48,215 nucleotides of DNA from Pseudomonas iridis (GCF_017980685.1 NZ_JACXXO010000027.1:1-48215), one strand, 5' to 3'. Positions 25,292-34,622 are shown, numbered from the stretch's first letter. Notes: generated by a model not told the origin, from the letters alone. Program-made: numbers and translations.

Positions 25292-28200
25292 TAAATGCGT
25301 TCCATCTTCGGTAACCACACACGAATCAGCGAGAACAGGCGATCCAGGTCGATAGGCTTGGCCAGATAATCGTTGGCACCCGCTTGCAGGCAGCGCTCCT
25401 GATCGTCCTTCATGGCCTTGGCCGTCACCGCAATAATGGGCAGTTTGCGCCAGCGCGGATCCTTGCGGATCTCAATGGTGGCTTCGAAACCATCCATTTC
25501 CGGCATCATCACGTCCATCAGCACCAGATCGATGTCCTCGACTTCATTGAGTTTTTCAATCGCCTCACGACCGTTCCGGCCGATCACCACGACTGCGCCT
25601 TTGGTCTCCAGCGCGCTGGTCAGGGCGAAGATGTTGCGTACATCGTCGTCCACCAGCAGCACTTTGCGACCTTCGAAGACCTTGTCGCGGCTGCGCGCGG
25701 TCTTGAGCATCTTCTGCCGTTCATGGGACAACTGTGATTCGACTTTGTGCAGAAAGAGTGTGACCTCATCCAGCAAGCGTTCCGGTGAACGCGCGCCCTT
25801 GATGATGATCGAGCGCGAATACTTGCGCAGCTCGGCCTCTTCGTCGCGGGTCAGGTTGCGCCCGGTGTAGACAATCACCGGAGGGAACGAACAGATGTCT
25901 TCGGTGGACATGCGCTTGAGCAACTCGTTGCCGAGCATGTCCGGCAGCTTCAGGTCGATCACCATGCAATCAAAGATCGTCGTGCGCAGCAGATCCAGAG
26001 CCTCTTGAGCAAGGCCCACGGCGGTGATTTCGATGTCTTCATCGCCAATCAGCCGCGCAATGCTTTCGCGCTGCAGGTCATCGTCCTCGACCAGCAGCAC
26101 GCGTTTCACCTTTTGCGTCAGCTTGGCTTCGAGACGGGCGAACACGTCCTTGAGCTCTTCGCGGGTGGTCGGCTTGACCGCGTAACCGATCGCACCCATG
26201 TGCATCGCCGCTTCGACACGATCCTCGACCGAGATCACGTGGACCGGGATGTGACGGGTCTCGGCGCGCTCTTTCAAACGCTGCAGCACGGTCAGACCGG
26301 AGTGGTCTGGCAGGCGCATATCGAGCAGGATCGCATCCGGCAAGAAATCCCGCGCCAGATCGTAGCCTTCGTCCGCCCCATGGGCGACCAGGCACTGATA
26401 ACCCAACTCATGCGCCAGGTCGTAAAGGATGTGAGCGAAATTCGGCTCGTCCTCGACCACCAGAATGCAGCGGGTCGCAAACGGCCCTTTGTCGCGGTCA
26501 TCGGCAAAGCGCGGGATGTTGACCGGGGCAAGTGATGTAACCGGCGCTGCCGACGCGGCAACGTGCGTAACGGCCGCGGGCGGAGTAAAGCTCAGCGGCG
26601 TGAACGCTGTATCACCCGGCTCGCTGTACTGCAACGGCAATACCAGGGTAAACACACTGCCCTGCCCCGGCGTGCTGCTGACACTGATAGAACCGCCGAG
26701 CAACATTGCCAGGTCCCGGGAAATCGATAACCCCAGCCCGGTGCCGCCGTACTTGCGATTGGTGGTGCCATCGGCCTGACGGAAGGCTTCGAAGATGCTT
26801 TCCTGCTGATCCGTGGCAATGCCGATCCCCGAATCCTGAACGATGAAGGCAATGTGCTCATCGGGCTGACTGGCAATCGTCAGGCTGACCGAGCCTTGCT
26901 CGGTGAACTTGATGGCGTTGGACAGCAGATTTTTGATCACTTGTTCCAGACGCTGGCGGTCAGTAAACATCATTGTCGGGGCGCCGGGTTGCACTTCGAC
27001 ACGGAACGCCAGCTTCTTATCCGCCGCGATCGGTTCAAAGACACCCCGCAAACCGTCCGCCAGCCGTGCGACGTGGGTGTTTTCCGGCAGAACTTCCAGC
27101 TTGCCCGCCTCGACCTTGGAGATGTCGAGGATATCGTTGATCAAGTTGAGCAGATCGTTGCCGGCGGAATAGATCGACTCGGCAAACTTGACCTGCTCGG
27201 GACTGAGGTTGTCCTGCGGGTTTTCCGCGAGCAACTTGGCGAGGATCAGCGAACTGTTCAGCGGTGTGCGCAGTTCGTGAGACATGTTTGCGAGGAACTC
27301 GGACTTGTACTTGCTCGAACGCTGCAACTCTTCGGCACGCTCTTCGAGTTGCACCTGAGCTTGATTCAGCTCGGTGTTTTTCAAGTCCATGGCGTCGCGT
27401 TGTTCTGCAAGTGTCTGGGCCTGTTCAGCCAGTTGCTCGTTGGTCTGCTCAAGCTCCACTTGCTGGGTTTCCAGATGCGCCTGGGACTCCTTGAGAATCC
27501 GCGACTGCTCTTCCAGCTCTTCGTTGGCGGTTTTCAGCTCTTCTTGCTGCACCTGCAACTCTTCGTTGAGTTGCTGGGTTTCGGCCAACACTTCCTGCAG
27601 GCGCTGGCGATAACGGGCCGCCTCGATAGAGGTGCCGATATTGCTGGCGATCAGCTCCAGCAACTCGATGTCGCGGTCATTGAGCGGACGCAGGAAACCC
27701 AGCTCGATCACGCCGTTGACCCGATCGTCTTCGCTGGTCGGCACCACCAGCACACTGTGCGGCAGACCGTCGCCAAGACCGGAACTGACCTTGAAGTAAT
27801 CGAATGGCACCGAATCCAGCCGAACCAGGCGCGCCTGCTGCACCACTTGACCGACAATGCCTTCAGCACTGTGAATCGCCTGCCCGTGTTCTTCCTGTTC
27901 CCGCGAGAAGCCATAGGTGGCGACCCGCTTCAGGTCACCGTGCTCTTCGCGTACATAAAGAGCCGCCACCGCGCTGCCGAGATATTGGGCGCAGAACTGC
28001 AGAATGTTGCGTCCCAACAGATTCAGTGTCAGTTGCCCCAGCACTTGCTCGGCCAGTTCGGTCTGGCCGTTGCGCAGCCAGGCCTGGCGTTCCAGGCGCT
28101 CGGCGCTGGCTTGCTGTGCGGCCAATGTGGCGCCGTAGTTTTGCGACAGATTGACCAGATCGCGCCGACCAATGTAGGCCAGCAACCCGCTGATACCCGC

Positions 28201-28785
28201 GACAAACAGCAGATAAAGGGTGATGCTCCAGATCGTAGTGCGGCGCACCTCTTCATTGCGCGAGGCGCGCAACTGCTGCTCCATGTCGATCACATCTTCG
28301 AACTGCTTGCGAATCTCGTCCGTCAGACGCTTGCCGCGCCCGGCTCTCACCGCACCACGGTAATCACCGCTGCTGCGCTGCAAATCGATCATCGATTGCG
28401 CGTAGGTCGCCCATTCGGTCTGCAACGCTTGCAGGCGGCGCAAACGATCGATTTGCACTGGATTGTCGGCTGTCAGCTCAAGCAACGTATTGAGCGCCAC
28501 GGCGATTCGCGGCCTGGCTGTTTCGTACGGGTCGAGGAAGTGCTCATCGCCGCTTAACAGGTAACCGCGCATGCCGGTTTCCAGATCCACGGTCAGTTTC
28601 ACCGCTTCGTTGGCGTTATTGATCACGCGGTCAGTGTGTTCAACCCACTGGATGACCGATAGCAGGTAAGTGATCAGCGACACGAAGAACACCGCACTGA
28701 GCACGCCGACGCCCAGTGGCAGACTGACGTTGCGACTCAGGAGTTTGCGAAAGCGTTGCTCATCAACCGAAGACGGAGAGGACAT
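25291..28785 (-). CDS. Large hybrid histidine kinase: CHASE3-GAF-HisKA-HATPase-REC-REC-REC
   Basis: The 1164-residue inner-membrane protein has TM1 (about 22-44), a periplasmic CHASE3-like four-helix domain (45-182, with LETGMRGYLLSGDEHFL) and TM2 (about 185-206). A GAF domain follows (about 235-390), then a long Q/E-rich coiled coil (395-490). HisKA His503 (MSHELRTPLN) and an HATPase (NLLSNAIKF, DSGIGI, GGTGLGLS) come next. A Pro/Ala-rich linker (725-765) leads to three receivers with Asp822, Asp944 and Asp1091. The first and third have their Lys (YAVKP, LAKP); the second has a KGA at that place. The start at 28785 has AAGG 8 nt upstream. It heads the operon with cheR, cheB, REC-kinase and receiver. 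Confidence 0.9.
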   Translation of the reverse strand: MSSPSSVDEQRFRKLLSRNVSLPLGVGVLSAVFFVSLITYLLSVIQWVEHTDRVINNANEAVKLTVDLETGMRGYLLSGDEHFLDPYETARPRIAVALNTLLELTADNPVQIDRLRRLQALQTEWATYAQSMIDLQRSSGDYRGAVRAGRGKRLTDEIRKQFEDVIDMEQQLRASRNEEVRRTTIWSITLYLLFVAGISGLLAYIGRRDLVNLSQNYGATLAAQQASAERLERQAWLRNGQTELAEQVLGQLTLNLLGRNILQFCAQYLGSAVAALYVREEHGDLKRVATYGFSREQEEHGQAIHSAEGIVGQVVQQARLVRLDSVPFDYFKVSSGLGDGLPHSVLVVPTSEDDRVNGVIELGFLRPLNDRDIELLELIASNIGTSIEAARYRQRLQEVLAETQQLNEELQVQQEELKTANEELEEQSRILKESQAHLETQQVELEQTNEQLAEQAQTLAEQRDAMDLKNTELNQAQVQLEERAEELQRSSKYKSEFLANMSHELRTPLNSSLILAKLLAENPQDNLSPEQVKFAESIYSAGNDLLNLINDILDISKVEAGKLEVLPENTHVARLADGLRGVFEPIAADKKLAFRVEVQPGAPTMMFTDRQRLEQVIKNLLSNAIKFTEQGSVSLTIASQPDEHIAFIVQDSGIGIATDQQESIFEAFRQADGTTNRKYGGTGLGLSISRDLAMLLGGSISVSSTPGQGSVFTLVLPLQYSEPGDTAFTPLSFTPPAAVTHVAASAAPVTSLAPVNIPRFADDRDKGPFATRCILVVEDEPNFAHILYDLAHELGYQCLVAHGADEGYDLARDFLPDAILLDMRLPDHSGLTVLQRLKERAETRHIPVHVISVEDRVEAAMHMGAIGYAVKPTTREELKDVFARLEAKLTQKVKRVLLVEDDDLQRESIARLIGDEDIEITAVGLAQEALDLLRTTIFDCMVIDLKLPDMLGNELLKRMSTEDICSFPPVIVYTGRNLTRDEEAELRKYSRSIIIKGARSPERLLDEVTLFLHKVESQLSHERQKMLKTARSRDKVFEGRKVLLVDDDVRNIFALTSALETKGAVVVIGRNGREAIEKLNEVEDIDLVLMDVMMPEMDGFEATIEIRKDPRWRKLPIIAVTAKAMKDDQERCLQAGANDYLAKPIDLDRLFSLIRVWLPKMERI

Positions 28786-29048
28786 GGGGCAGCCTTGTCG
28801 AACTGTTGAAAACCCGAGAGTTTGCCCCAAAACACCGGCCTGGATCCATTTTTCTGACGATTTTGGCAGTAAATTCCTACATTTGCCTGCGCCTGGGTGC
28901 GTGCCAACAGTTATCCTTGCACGCCTCGCAGCTGCTAATCTTTTTTGTATCAAAACGGGAACTTGTGGCTATGCGCCACTTACTCATGCAAGAGCCCGGT
29001 ATTTTTGATCGACCGGCGCGCCCCAACCCTACCCTTGAGAGCTTAATT

Positions 29049-29420
29049 ATGTCCGCCACCCTTTCCACCATCCTTGTAGTCGAAGACGATGCCATCGTGC
29101 GCATGCTGATCGTCGATGTCCTCGAGGAACTGGACTACAAAGTGTTGGAGGCTGACGGTAGCGAACAGGCGCTGGAAATTCTGGTGGATACGGCCAGTCA
29201 CATTGATCTGATGATGACGGATGTCGGTTTGCCCGGTATGGATGGCCGTGAACTGGCCCTGGAAGCGCGTAAAATGCGTCCCGAATTGCCAATCCTGTTT
29301 GCCAGTGGTTACGCCGAAAGTATCGATGTGCCAGATGGCATGCACGTTATCGGCAAACCGTTTTCGATTGACGAACTACGCGACAAGGTGAAGGGCATTC
29401 TTGTAACTCAAGACACTTGA
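29049..29420 (+). CDS. Single-domain response regulator, divergent from the large kinase
   Basis: The 123-residue protein is a receiver alone, with the acidic triad Glu12-Asp13-Asp14 (VVEDDA), Asp58 (MMTDVGLPGMDG) and Lys103 (VIGKPF). It is most like the C-terminal receiver of the KaiC-linked hybrid kinase (ISDVGLPGMNG, ITGYAE versus ASGYAE). It starts at the ATG 29049 with GAGAG about 10 nt upstream; the frame is open to 28806. It probably shares phosphate with the divergent kinase operon across the 263-bp gap. That gap shows no obvious operator. Confidence 0.82.
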   Translation: MSATLSTILVVEDDAIVRMLIVDVLEELDYKVLEADGSEQALEILVDTASHIDLMMTDVGLPGMDGRELALEARKMRPELPILFASGYAESIDVPDGMHVIGKPFSIDELRDKVKGILVTQDT

Positions 29421-29498
29421 TCATGTAGTCCCTGGCACGACCAGATTCCCGGAAGCGCCCCACACTCTGCGCCTCGACGCCCCTCCCAACGGATATCG

Positions 29499-29529
29499 AC
29501 AAACCGGAGACTGTCCGGTTTGTGTTTTA
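29499..29529 (+). terminator. Intrinsic terminator after the response regulator
   Basis: ACAAACCGGA, a 5-nt loop and TCCGGTTTGT form a perfect 10-bp stem followed by GTTTTAA. It separates the signalling block from the glycosyltransferase gene. Confidence 0.75.
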
Positions 29530-29573
29530 ATTCGCGCTGTTTTTTCCCCACCGTATGTTTAGGAATTCGCGTT

Positions 29574-30881
29574 ATGAGTCAGCCTGCAACCAAAGTTCTC
29601 GTCATTGGTTATGTCTGGCCCGAACCCCGTTCCTCCGCTGCCAGCGGGCACGTGATGCAGATTCTCGAGACGTTCCTGACCCAAGGCTGGGACATCACCT
29701 TCAGCAGCCCGGCGGGGCCCGGTGAGCACAAGGCCGATTTGTCTGCACTGGGGATCCGCGAGGTGCCGATCGAACTCAATAACAGCAGCTTCGATACCTT
29801 CATCAGCAACCTGGCGCCCGACATTGTGTTGTTCGACCAGTTCATGATGGAAGAACAGTTCGGCTGGCGGGTTGAAAAGCATTGTCCAGACGCCCTGCGT
29901 GTTCTGGAAACATCCGATTTGCAAAGCCTGCGACATGCCCGCCATCAACGTCAGAAGGATCGTTTGAAAATCAACGACGATCAGGATGACTTCAGCGATT
30001 TGTTCGCCCCGGCATTGCGCGAAGAGTTTGAGTTGATGGCCGATACCGACCTGGCCAAGCGTGAAATCGCTGCGCTGTATCGCTGTGACTTGAACTTGAT
30101 GATTTCCGAGGTCGAGATAGATCTGCTGGTGTCACAGTTCGGGCTGCCGCGACAACTATTGCACTGGTGCCCGTTGATGATCGAGTCGCCGACAGCAGCA
30201 TTTCGCCCGTTCGAGGAACGCGCGCATTTTCTGAGCATCGGTAATTTTCGCCACGCGCCCAACTGGGATGCCGTGCTTTGGATGAAGACCACGATCTGGC
30301 CGCTGATCCGCCAGCAACTGCCGCAGGCGCAACTGCATATCTATGGTGCATACACCCCGCCCAAAGCCACTGCGCTGCATAATGCGGCGCAAGGGTTTCA
30401 CATCATGAACTGGGCTGAGGATGCTTTGCAGGTTATGTCCGCAGCGCGGGTCTGTCTGGCCCCTCTGCGTTTCGGTGCCGGCATCAAGGGCAAACTGGTT
30501 GACGCCATGCTCTGCGGAACACCTAGCGTGACCACGCCGATCGGCGCCGAAGGCATGCACGGGGATCTCCCTTGGCCCGGCGCGGTCACACAAACGGCAA
30601 GCGACTTCGCGAACAATGCCGTTCAACTTTATACCGATGAGGCTCGCTGGCAAGCGAGCCAACTTGCAGGAACAGTATTGCTCAATGAGCGTTACCCTAT
30701 TTCAGTTCATGGCCCGGCATTGATAAAAAAACTCATCAGTTACCAACTAAACCTGAAACAACTCAGGGCCAGTAACTTTATCGGAAACATGCTACGCCAC
30801 CACTCCCACAAAAGTACTCAGTACATGGCGCAGTGGATTGAGGCAAAGAATCGTAACATTGCGCCAGACACCGATACTTAA
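29574..30881 (+). CDS. Glycosyltransferase, GT4-like
   Basis: The 435-residue protein has a GT-B layout. The N-terminal domain has VLVIGYVWPEPRSSAASGHVMQ. The C-terminal half has FLSIGNFRHAPNWDAVLWM, LHIYGAY and the nucleotide-sugar-binding region PLRFGAGIKGKLVDAMLCG with the Glu of IGAEGM. It transfers a sugar from a nucleotide donor; acceptor and donor are unknown. AGGA lies 9 nt before the ATG. It stands alone with no polysaccharide cluster nearby, and the DNA after it turns AT-rich. The last 70 residues are basic and may contact membrane or acceptor. Confidence 0.8.
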   Translation: MSQPATKVLVIGYVWPEPRSSAASGHVMQILETFLTQGWDITFSSPAGPGEHKADLSALGIREVPIELNNSSFDTFISNLAPDIVLFDQFMMEEQFGWRVEKHCPDALRVLETSDLQSLRHARHQRQKDRLKINDDQDDFSDLFAPALREEFELMADTDLAKREIAALYRCDLNLMISEVEIDLLVSQFGLPRQLLHWCPLMIESPTAAFRPFEERAHFLSIGNFRHAPNWDAVLWMKTTIWPLIRQQLPQAQLHIYGAYTPPKATALHNAAQGFHIMNWAEDALQVMSAARVCLAPLRFGAGIKGKLVDAMLCGTPSVTTPIGAEGMHGDLPWPGAVTQTASDFANNAVQLYTDEARWQASQLAGTVLLNERYPISVHGPALIKKLISYQLNLKQLRASNFIGNMLRHHSHKSTQYMAQWIEAKNRNIAPDTDT

Positions 30882-30995
30882 GATCCGATAAACACACAAT
30901 TCGAACAACATCATCATTAGTCAAATCTCTGTCATTCGTTATATACATCCTGCGCAGCTAACTTAAACAACTTACCAAGCCAGCAGGATGTAAAC

Positions 30996-31892
30996 ATGAC
31001 ACCGAGTAGTTTTAAGGATTTCCCCGCTCACGAGTGGATGAGAGCGACCCCTGAATGCGACAATCTATCGCTTAGAGAAATGACATTGCCCGGCACGCAC
31101 AATGCGGGCTGCGACCTGGAAGCCTCTTACTCCAGTGTATTCACCCGTAACTGGTTCGCTTGTCAGGACGTGCCCTTCTATAGCCAGCTTAATCGCGGCG
31201 CCCGGGCGCTTGATGTACGCCTGGTCTATAACGCCAAAGCGAGTGGACTTGAGAAATTTCGTTTCATACATAACGGAGCCTGGTCTTCGCGCACACTGGC
31301 TGATCTTATTCGCGACATTAAAGCTTTTCTCGAACGAAGCTTTAACGAGTTCATCATTCTGGACTTTCACAAACTCGAACATGGTAACGAAAAGTTTGAC
31401 TTCGGCTACTTCAGCGACATGATGAAGGAGCACCTTGGAGAACACATCATACCGACAGAAAACATGAACCTGACGCTTGGAGAATTAAAGGCAGTCAGCC
31501 GCCCTCAGCGCGTTCTGGTCACCGCGCCTTATAACAGCAGTCTTGATAGAAAAGTCTTCGCATCTGAAACCCCGCATCGATGGGCCGGCAGCGACGGTTC
31601 AAGGATTTTTGAAGATACTTTCTCTCACTCGCGTTTAAAACTTTATATCGCTGAAGTTATGGCCAATCCTCCCGGGCAACGGGCGCCGTGGTCGCTGTCG
31701 GCTGCCATCTATGACGCGGGTGGGCCAGTCAGAATGCTGGAAGAGCTCGACGAATGGTTCGACCCGGCAAAAAGTGATTGGGCGGAAAAATGCAGCATCA
31801 TCAACTTCGACTTTATTAAAAACTCCAAGCTCGTCTATTTCTGTTATCTGGCAAATCTCAAGAGGGCGGGCAAAAAGGCTCACCAGGGTTGA
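30996..31892 (+). CDS. Phosphatidylinositol-specific phospholipase C-like protein (PLC-X domain)
   Basis: The 298-residue protein has the bacterial PI-PLC fold signatures: MTLPGTHNAG with His35, ARALDVRL with Asp73 and Arg75, and FRFIHNG with His92. These correspond to the His/Asp/Arg/His active site of Bacillus PI-PLC. It would cleave phosphatidylinositol or related glycerophospho-inositol lipids. No signal peptide or membrane segment is visible, which is unusual for an enzyme whose substrate is mostly eukaryotic. AGGA is 8 nt before the ATG. The gene and its 114-bp upstream gap are more AT-rich than the surroundings, so it may be acquired. Confidence 0.8.
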   Translation: MTPSSFKDFPAHEWMRATPECDNLSLREMTLPGTHNAGCDLEASYSSVFTRNWFACQDVPFYSQLNRGARALDVRLVYNAKASGLEKFRFIHNGAWSSRTLADLIRDIKAFLERSFNEFIILDFHKLEHGNEKFDFGYFSDMMKEHLGEHIIPTENMNLTLGELKAVSRPQRVLVTAPYNSSLDRKVFASETPHRWAGSDGSRIFEDTFSHSRLKLYIAEVMANPPGQRAPWSLSAAIYDAGGPVRMLEELDEWFDPAKSDWAEKCSIINFDFIKNSKLVYFCYLANLKRAGKKAHQG

Positions 31893-31978
31893 TCAGCCAG
31901 CCTATTGAAGTATCGGGCTGGCACCTTAGGCCATGAAAGAGGCATGATCGCCAGGCGATAACAAAAAAGTGTCCAGCC

Positions 31979-32884
31979 ATGACCCGCACCGCACGCGTGA
32001 CCGACCCCTCTTACGAGTTGATGGATGACCACAACGGGCTGTCCATCATCTACCGCCAGCATGGTTTTCCCTGCCCGTTGGTGCGTTGGCATTTTCACAA
32101 GGAATACGAACTGCACCTGATCGTTGCCAGTTCGGGCAAAGTGTTCATCGGCGACTACATCGGCAACTTCTATCCAGAATCGCTGTTCCTCACCGGGCCC
32201 AATCTGCCGCACAACTGGATCAGCCAGGTGGCCGAAGACGAAATCGTCGAAAAGCGCGACATGCTGGTCAATTTCACTGATGAGTTGTTCGAGAGCGGCC
32301 ACCAGGTGTTCGCCGAATTGAAGACGCTGGCGCCATTGTTGGAGCGTGCTCAGTACGGCATCGAGTTCCGCTGCAAACGCACGATTCGCCAGGCCATGAC
32401 GTTGATGCAAAGAATCGCCGACAGCAGCGGCGTCACTCGGCTTGGGCACTTTTTCATCCTCATGGAGTTGCTCGCAGCCAGCGATGAATTCCAGTTATTG
32501 TCCGGCGCCACCACGCCGCAACTGGCGGACGAGCACAATATCGATCGCACCAACCGCGCGGTCGATTACATCTTCAGCCACTACGCCCGGGACATTTCCC
32601 TGGAAGAAGTCGCCGAGCATCTGAGCATGACACCGACCTACTTCAGCCGCGTATTCAAACAGGCGACCGGGCGCACCTTCATCGAGTTCGTCAATCGCTT
32701 GCGCATCAGCAAATCCTGCGAGCTGTTGGCCGATGGAGATAAACCGGTGACGGATGTGTGCTTCGAGTCCGGATTCAACAATATTTCCAACTTCAATCGG
32801 CGCTTTCAGCAGCTCAAGGGCATGACACCTTCGCATTATCGACGCCTGGCGGTGCAGCGCCTGACTGAGCAAAACCACAGCTGA
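31979..32884 (+). CDS. mtlR: MtlR, AraC-family activator of the mannitol operon
   Basis: The 301-residue protein has an N-terminal cupin-like sensor (RWHFHKEYELHLIV, about residues 35-110) and a C-terminal AraC double HTH (about 200-295, with ISLEEVAEHLSMTPTYFSRVFK and PVTDVCFESGFNNISNFNRRF). Sequence type and place just upstream of mtlE match MtlR of P. fluorescens, which activates the operon in response to mannitol, arabitol or sorbitol. No strong Shine-Dalgarno sequence precedes the ATG at 31979, so it may be poorly translated. A REPIN separates it from the mtlE promoter. Confidence 0.88.
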   Translation: MTRTARVTDPSYELMDDHNGLSIIYRQHGFPCPLVRWHFHKEYELHLIVASSGKVFIGDYIGNFYPESLFLTGPNLPHNWISQVAEDEIVEKRDMLVNFTDELFESGHQVFAELKTLAPLLERAQYGIEFRCKRTIRQAMTLMQRIADSSGVTRLGHFFILMELLAASDEFQLLSGATTPQLADEHNIDRTNRAVDYIFSHYARDISLEEVAEHLSMTPTYFSRVFKQATGRTFIEFVNRLRISKSCELLADGDKPVTDVCFESGFNNISNFNRRFQQLKGMTPSHYRRLAVQRLTEQNHS

Positions 32885-32893
32885 AAGCAGGAT

Positions 32894-32964
32894 CAAAAGA
32901 TCGCAGCCTTCGGCAGCTCCTACACCGGTCTTCTGTAGGAGCTGCCGAAGGCTGCGATCTTTTG
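32894..32964. repeat. REPIN with perfect 29-bp arms
   Basis: The arm CAAAAGATCGCAGCC...GCTCCTA (32894-32922) is matched exactly by its inverted copy (32936-32964) around a 13-nt loop. It belongs to the same family as 22148-22220. It sits between mtlR and mtlE and may terminate mtlR transcription. Confidence 0.92.
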
Positions 32965-33091
32965 AACTTGGCTATTAATCTCTGAAAACCTGTACATATC
33001 CGATGTCCTCCCCACGCTGCAATCCCCTTCCCTGCGTTTACCCGGTCAAAGTCCAGTACAAAAAAGTATCAGTCGAAGTGCGATGGATGAT

Positions 33092-33120
33092 TTGTCAGTC
33101 CTGCGATTGAACGCTGTAAT
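33092..33120 (+). promoter_or_regulatory. Candidate mtlE promoter
   Basis: TTGTCA (33092-33097) and TGTAAT (33115-33120) are spaced exactly 17 bp, a near-consensus sigma-70 promoter. A start near 33127 would give a leader of about 80 nt. Just upstream, AAAGT repeats at 33048 and 33063 could belong to MtlR sites, but this is weak. Confidence 0.55.
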
Positions 33121-33207
33121 CAGCACACATTCTTCCTGCATTCGGAAGACACAAAAACAATAACCGTCCTTCTGCCTCCCCCCGGGGTGCAGAAAAAGGA
33201 GTGCACG

Positions 33208-34518
33208 ATGCAACCCACTGCAAAAGCTCTGCTTGCCCTCACCTGCATGACCCTCAGCAGCGTCAGCCTTGGCGCCCAGCCCCTGACCATCGCCACCGTC
33301 AACAACAGCGACATGATCCGCATGCAGAAGCTCTCGAAAACTTTCGAGGCCGAGCACCCGGACATCAAGCTCAATTGGGTCGTGCTGGAAGAAAACGTCC
33401 TGCGTCAGCGCCTGACCACCGACATCGCCACTCAAGGCGGGCAGTTCGACGTGTTGACCATCGGCATGTACGAAGCTGCACTGTGGGGCGCCAAGGGTTG
33501 GCTTGAACCGATGAAAGACCTGCCGGCCAGTTACGCCCTCGACGATGTGTTCCCGTCGGTGCGCGAAGGTCTGTCGGTCAAGGGTTCGCTGTATGCCCTG
33601 CCGTTCTACGCCGAAAGCTCGATCACCTATTACCGCACCGACCTGTTCAAAGAGGCCGGCCTGACCATGCCAGAGCGTCCGACCTGGGAACAGATCGCTG
33701 GTTTCGCGGAAAAACTCACCGACAAAGATAAAGAGCAATACGGCATCTGCCTGCGCGGCAAGGCCGGTTGGGGCGAGAACATGGCGTTGATCACCACCGT
33801 GGCCAATGCCTATGGCGCGCGCTGGTTCGATGAGCAGTGGAAGCCTGAATTCACGGGGCCCGAGTGGAAAAACGCGCTGAATTTCTATGTCGACACCATG
33901 AAGAAATCTGGCCCGCCGGGTGCCTCCAGCAACGGTTTCAACGAAAATCTTGCGCTGTTCAACAGCGGCAAATGCGCCATCTGGGTCGATGCCAGCGTCG
34001 CCGGCTCGTTCGTCACCGACAAGACCCAGAGCAAGGTTAGCGACCACGTCGGCTTCACCTTCGCACCGCATCAAGTCACAGACAAAGGTTCGGCATGGCT
34101 GTATTCGTGGGCTCTGGCGATTCCGACCAGCTCCAAGGCCAAGGATGCCGCGAAAACCTTCAGCGCCTGGGCCACGTCGAAAGAATACGGCGCACTGGTT
34201 GCCGAGAAGGACGGGATCGCCAACGTACCGCCGGGCACCCGCGCCACGACCTACAGCGATGCCTACATGAAAGCGGCGCCGTTTGCCAAGGTCACGCTGG
34301 AATCGCTGAAAGCCGCCGACCCGAGCAAACCGACGCTGAAACCGGTGCCGTACATAGGCATTCAACTGGTGACCATCCCTGAGTTCCAGGCGGTGGGCAC
34401 TCAGGTCGGCAAGCTGTTCTCGGCGGCGCTGATCGGCCAGACCACGGTGGATCAGGCGCTGGCGTCAGCGCAGCAGACCACTGAACGCGAGATGAAGCGC
34501 GCGGGTTATCCGAAGTAA
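33208..34518 (+). CDS. mtlE: MtlE, periplasmic polyol-binding protein of ABC importer
   Basis: The 436-residue precursor has a Sec signal peptide (about residues 1-23, ending SLGA). The rest is a family-1 (MalE-like) extracellular solute-binding protein with DVLTIGMYEAALWGAKGWLE and the SLYALPFYAESSITYYRTDLF region. It binds mannitol, and in P. fluorescens also glucitol and arabitol. AAAAGGAG lies 6 nt before the ATG at 33208; a GTG-type extension to 33187 lacks such a site. It is the first gene of mtlEFGKDYZ. A REPIN directly after its stop may stabilise the mtlE part of the message. Confidence 0.92.
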   Translation: MQPTAKALLALTCMTLSSVSLGAQPLTIATVNNSDMIRMQKLSKTFEAEHPDIKLNWVVLEENVLRQRLTTDIATQGGQFDVLTIGMYEAALWGAKGWLEPMKDLPASYALDDVFPSVREGLSVKGSLYALPFYAESSITYYRTDLFKEAGLTMPERPTWEQIAGFAEKLTDKDKEQYGICLRGKAGWGENMALITTVANAYGARWFDEQWKPEFTGPEWKNALNFYVDTMKKSGPPGASSNGFNENLALFNSGKCAIWVDASVAGSFVTDKTQSKVSDHVGFTFAPHQVTDKGSAWLYSWALAIPTSSKAKDAAKTFSAWATSKEYGALVAEKDGIANVPPGTRATTYSDAYMKAAPFAKVTLESLKAADPSKPTLKPVPYIGIQLVTIPEFQAVGTQVGKLFSAALIGQTTVDQALASAQQTTEREMKRAGYPK

Positions 34519-34533
34519 ACCAGCGCATTTCCA

Positions 34534-34622
34534 TGTGGGAGCGAGCCTGCTCGCGAAAGCGCCAGGTCAGTCACTGAGATGTTGAATGTGACGGCCTCTT
34601 CGCGAGCAGGTTCGCTCCCACA
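34534..34622. repeat. REPIN between mtlE and mtlF
   Basis: TGTGGGAGCGAGCCTGCTCG... (34534 onward) and its inverted copy CGCGAGCAGGTTCGCTCCCACA (ending 34622, one change) flank a spacer of about 40 nt. It is the same family as 36452-36541. It fills most of the 142-bp mtlE-mtlF gap. Confidence 0.92.

Noticed and set aside
26854..28557. A 567-codon plus-strand open frame inside the large hybrid kinase
   Set aside because: It lies wholly antisense to the CHASE3-GAF-kinase part and is Leu/Gln/His-rich without domain signals.
33041..33091. MtlR direct-repeat operator upstream of the mtlE promoter
   Set aside because: Only short AAAGT repeats are seen, at uneven spacing. This is too weak to call a site.
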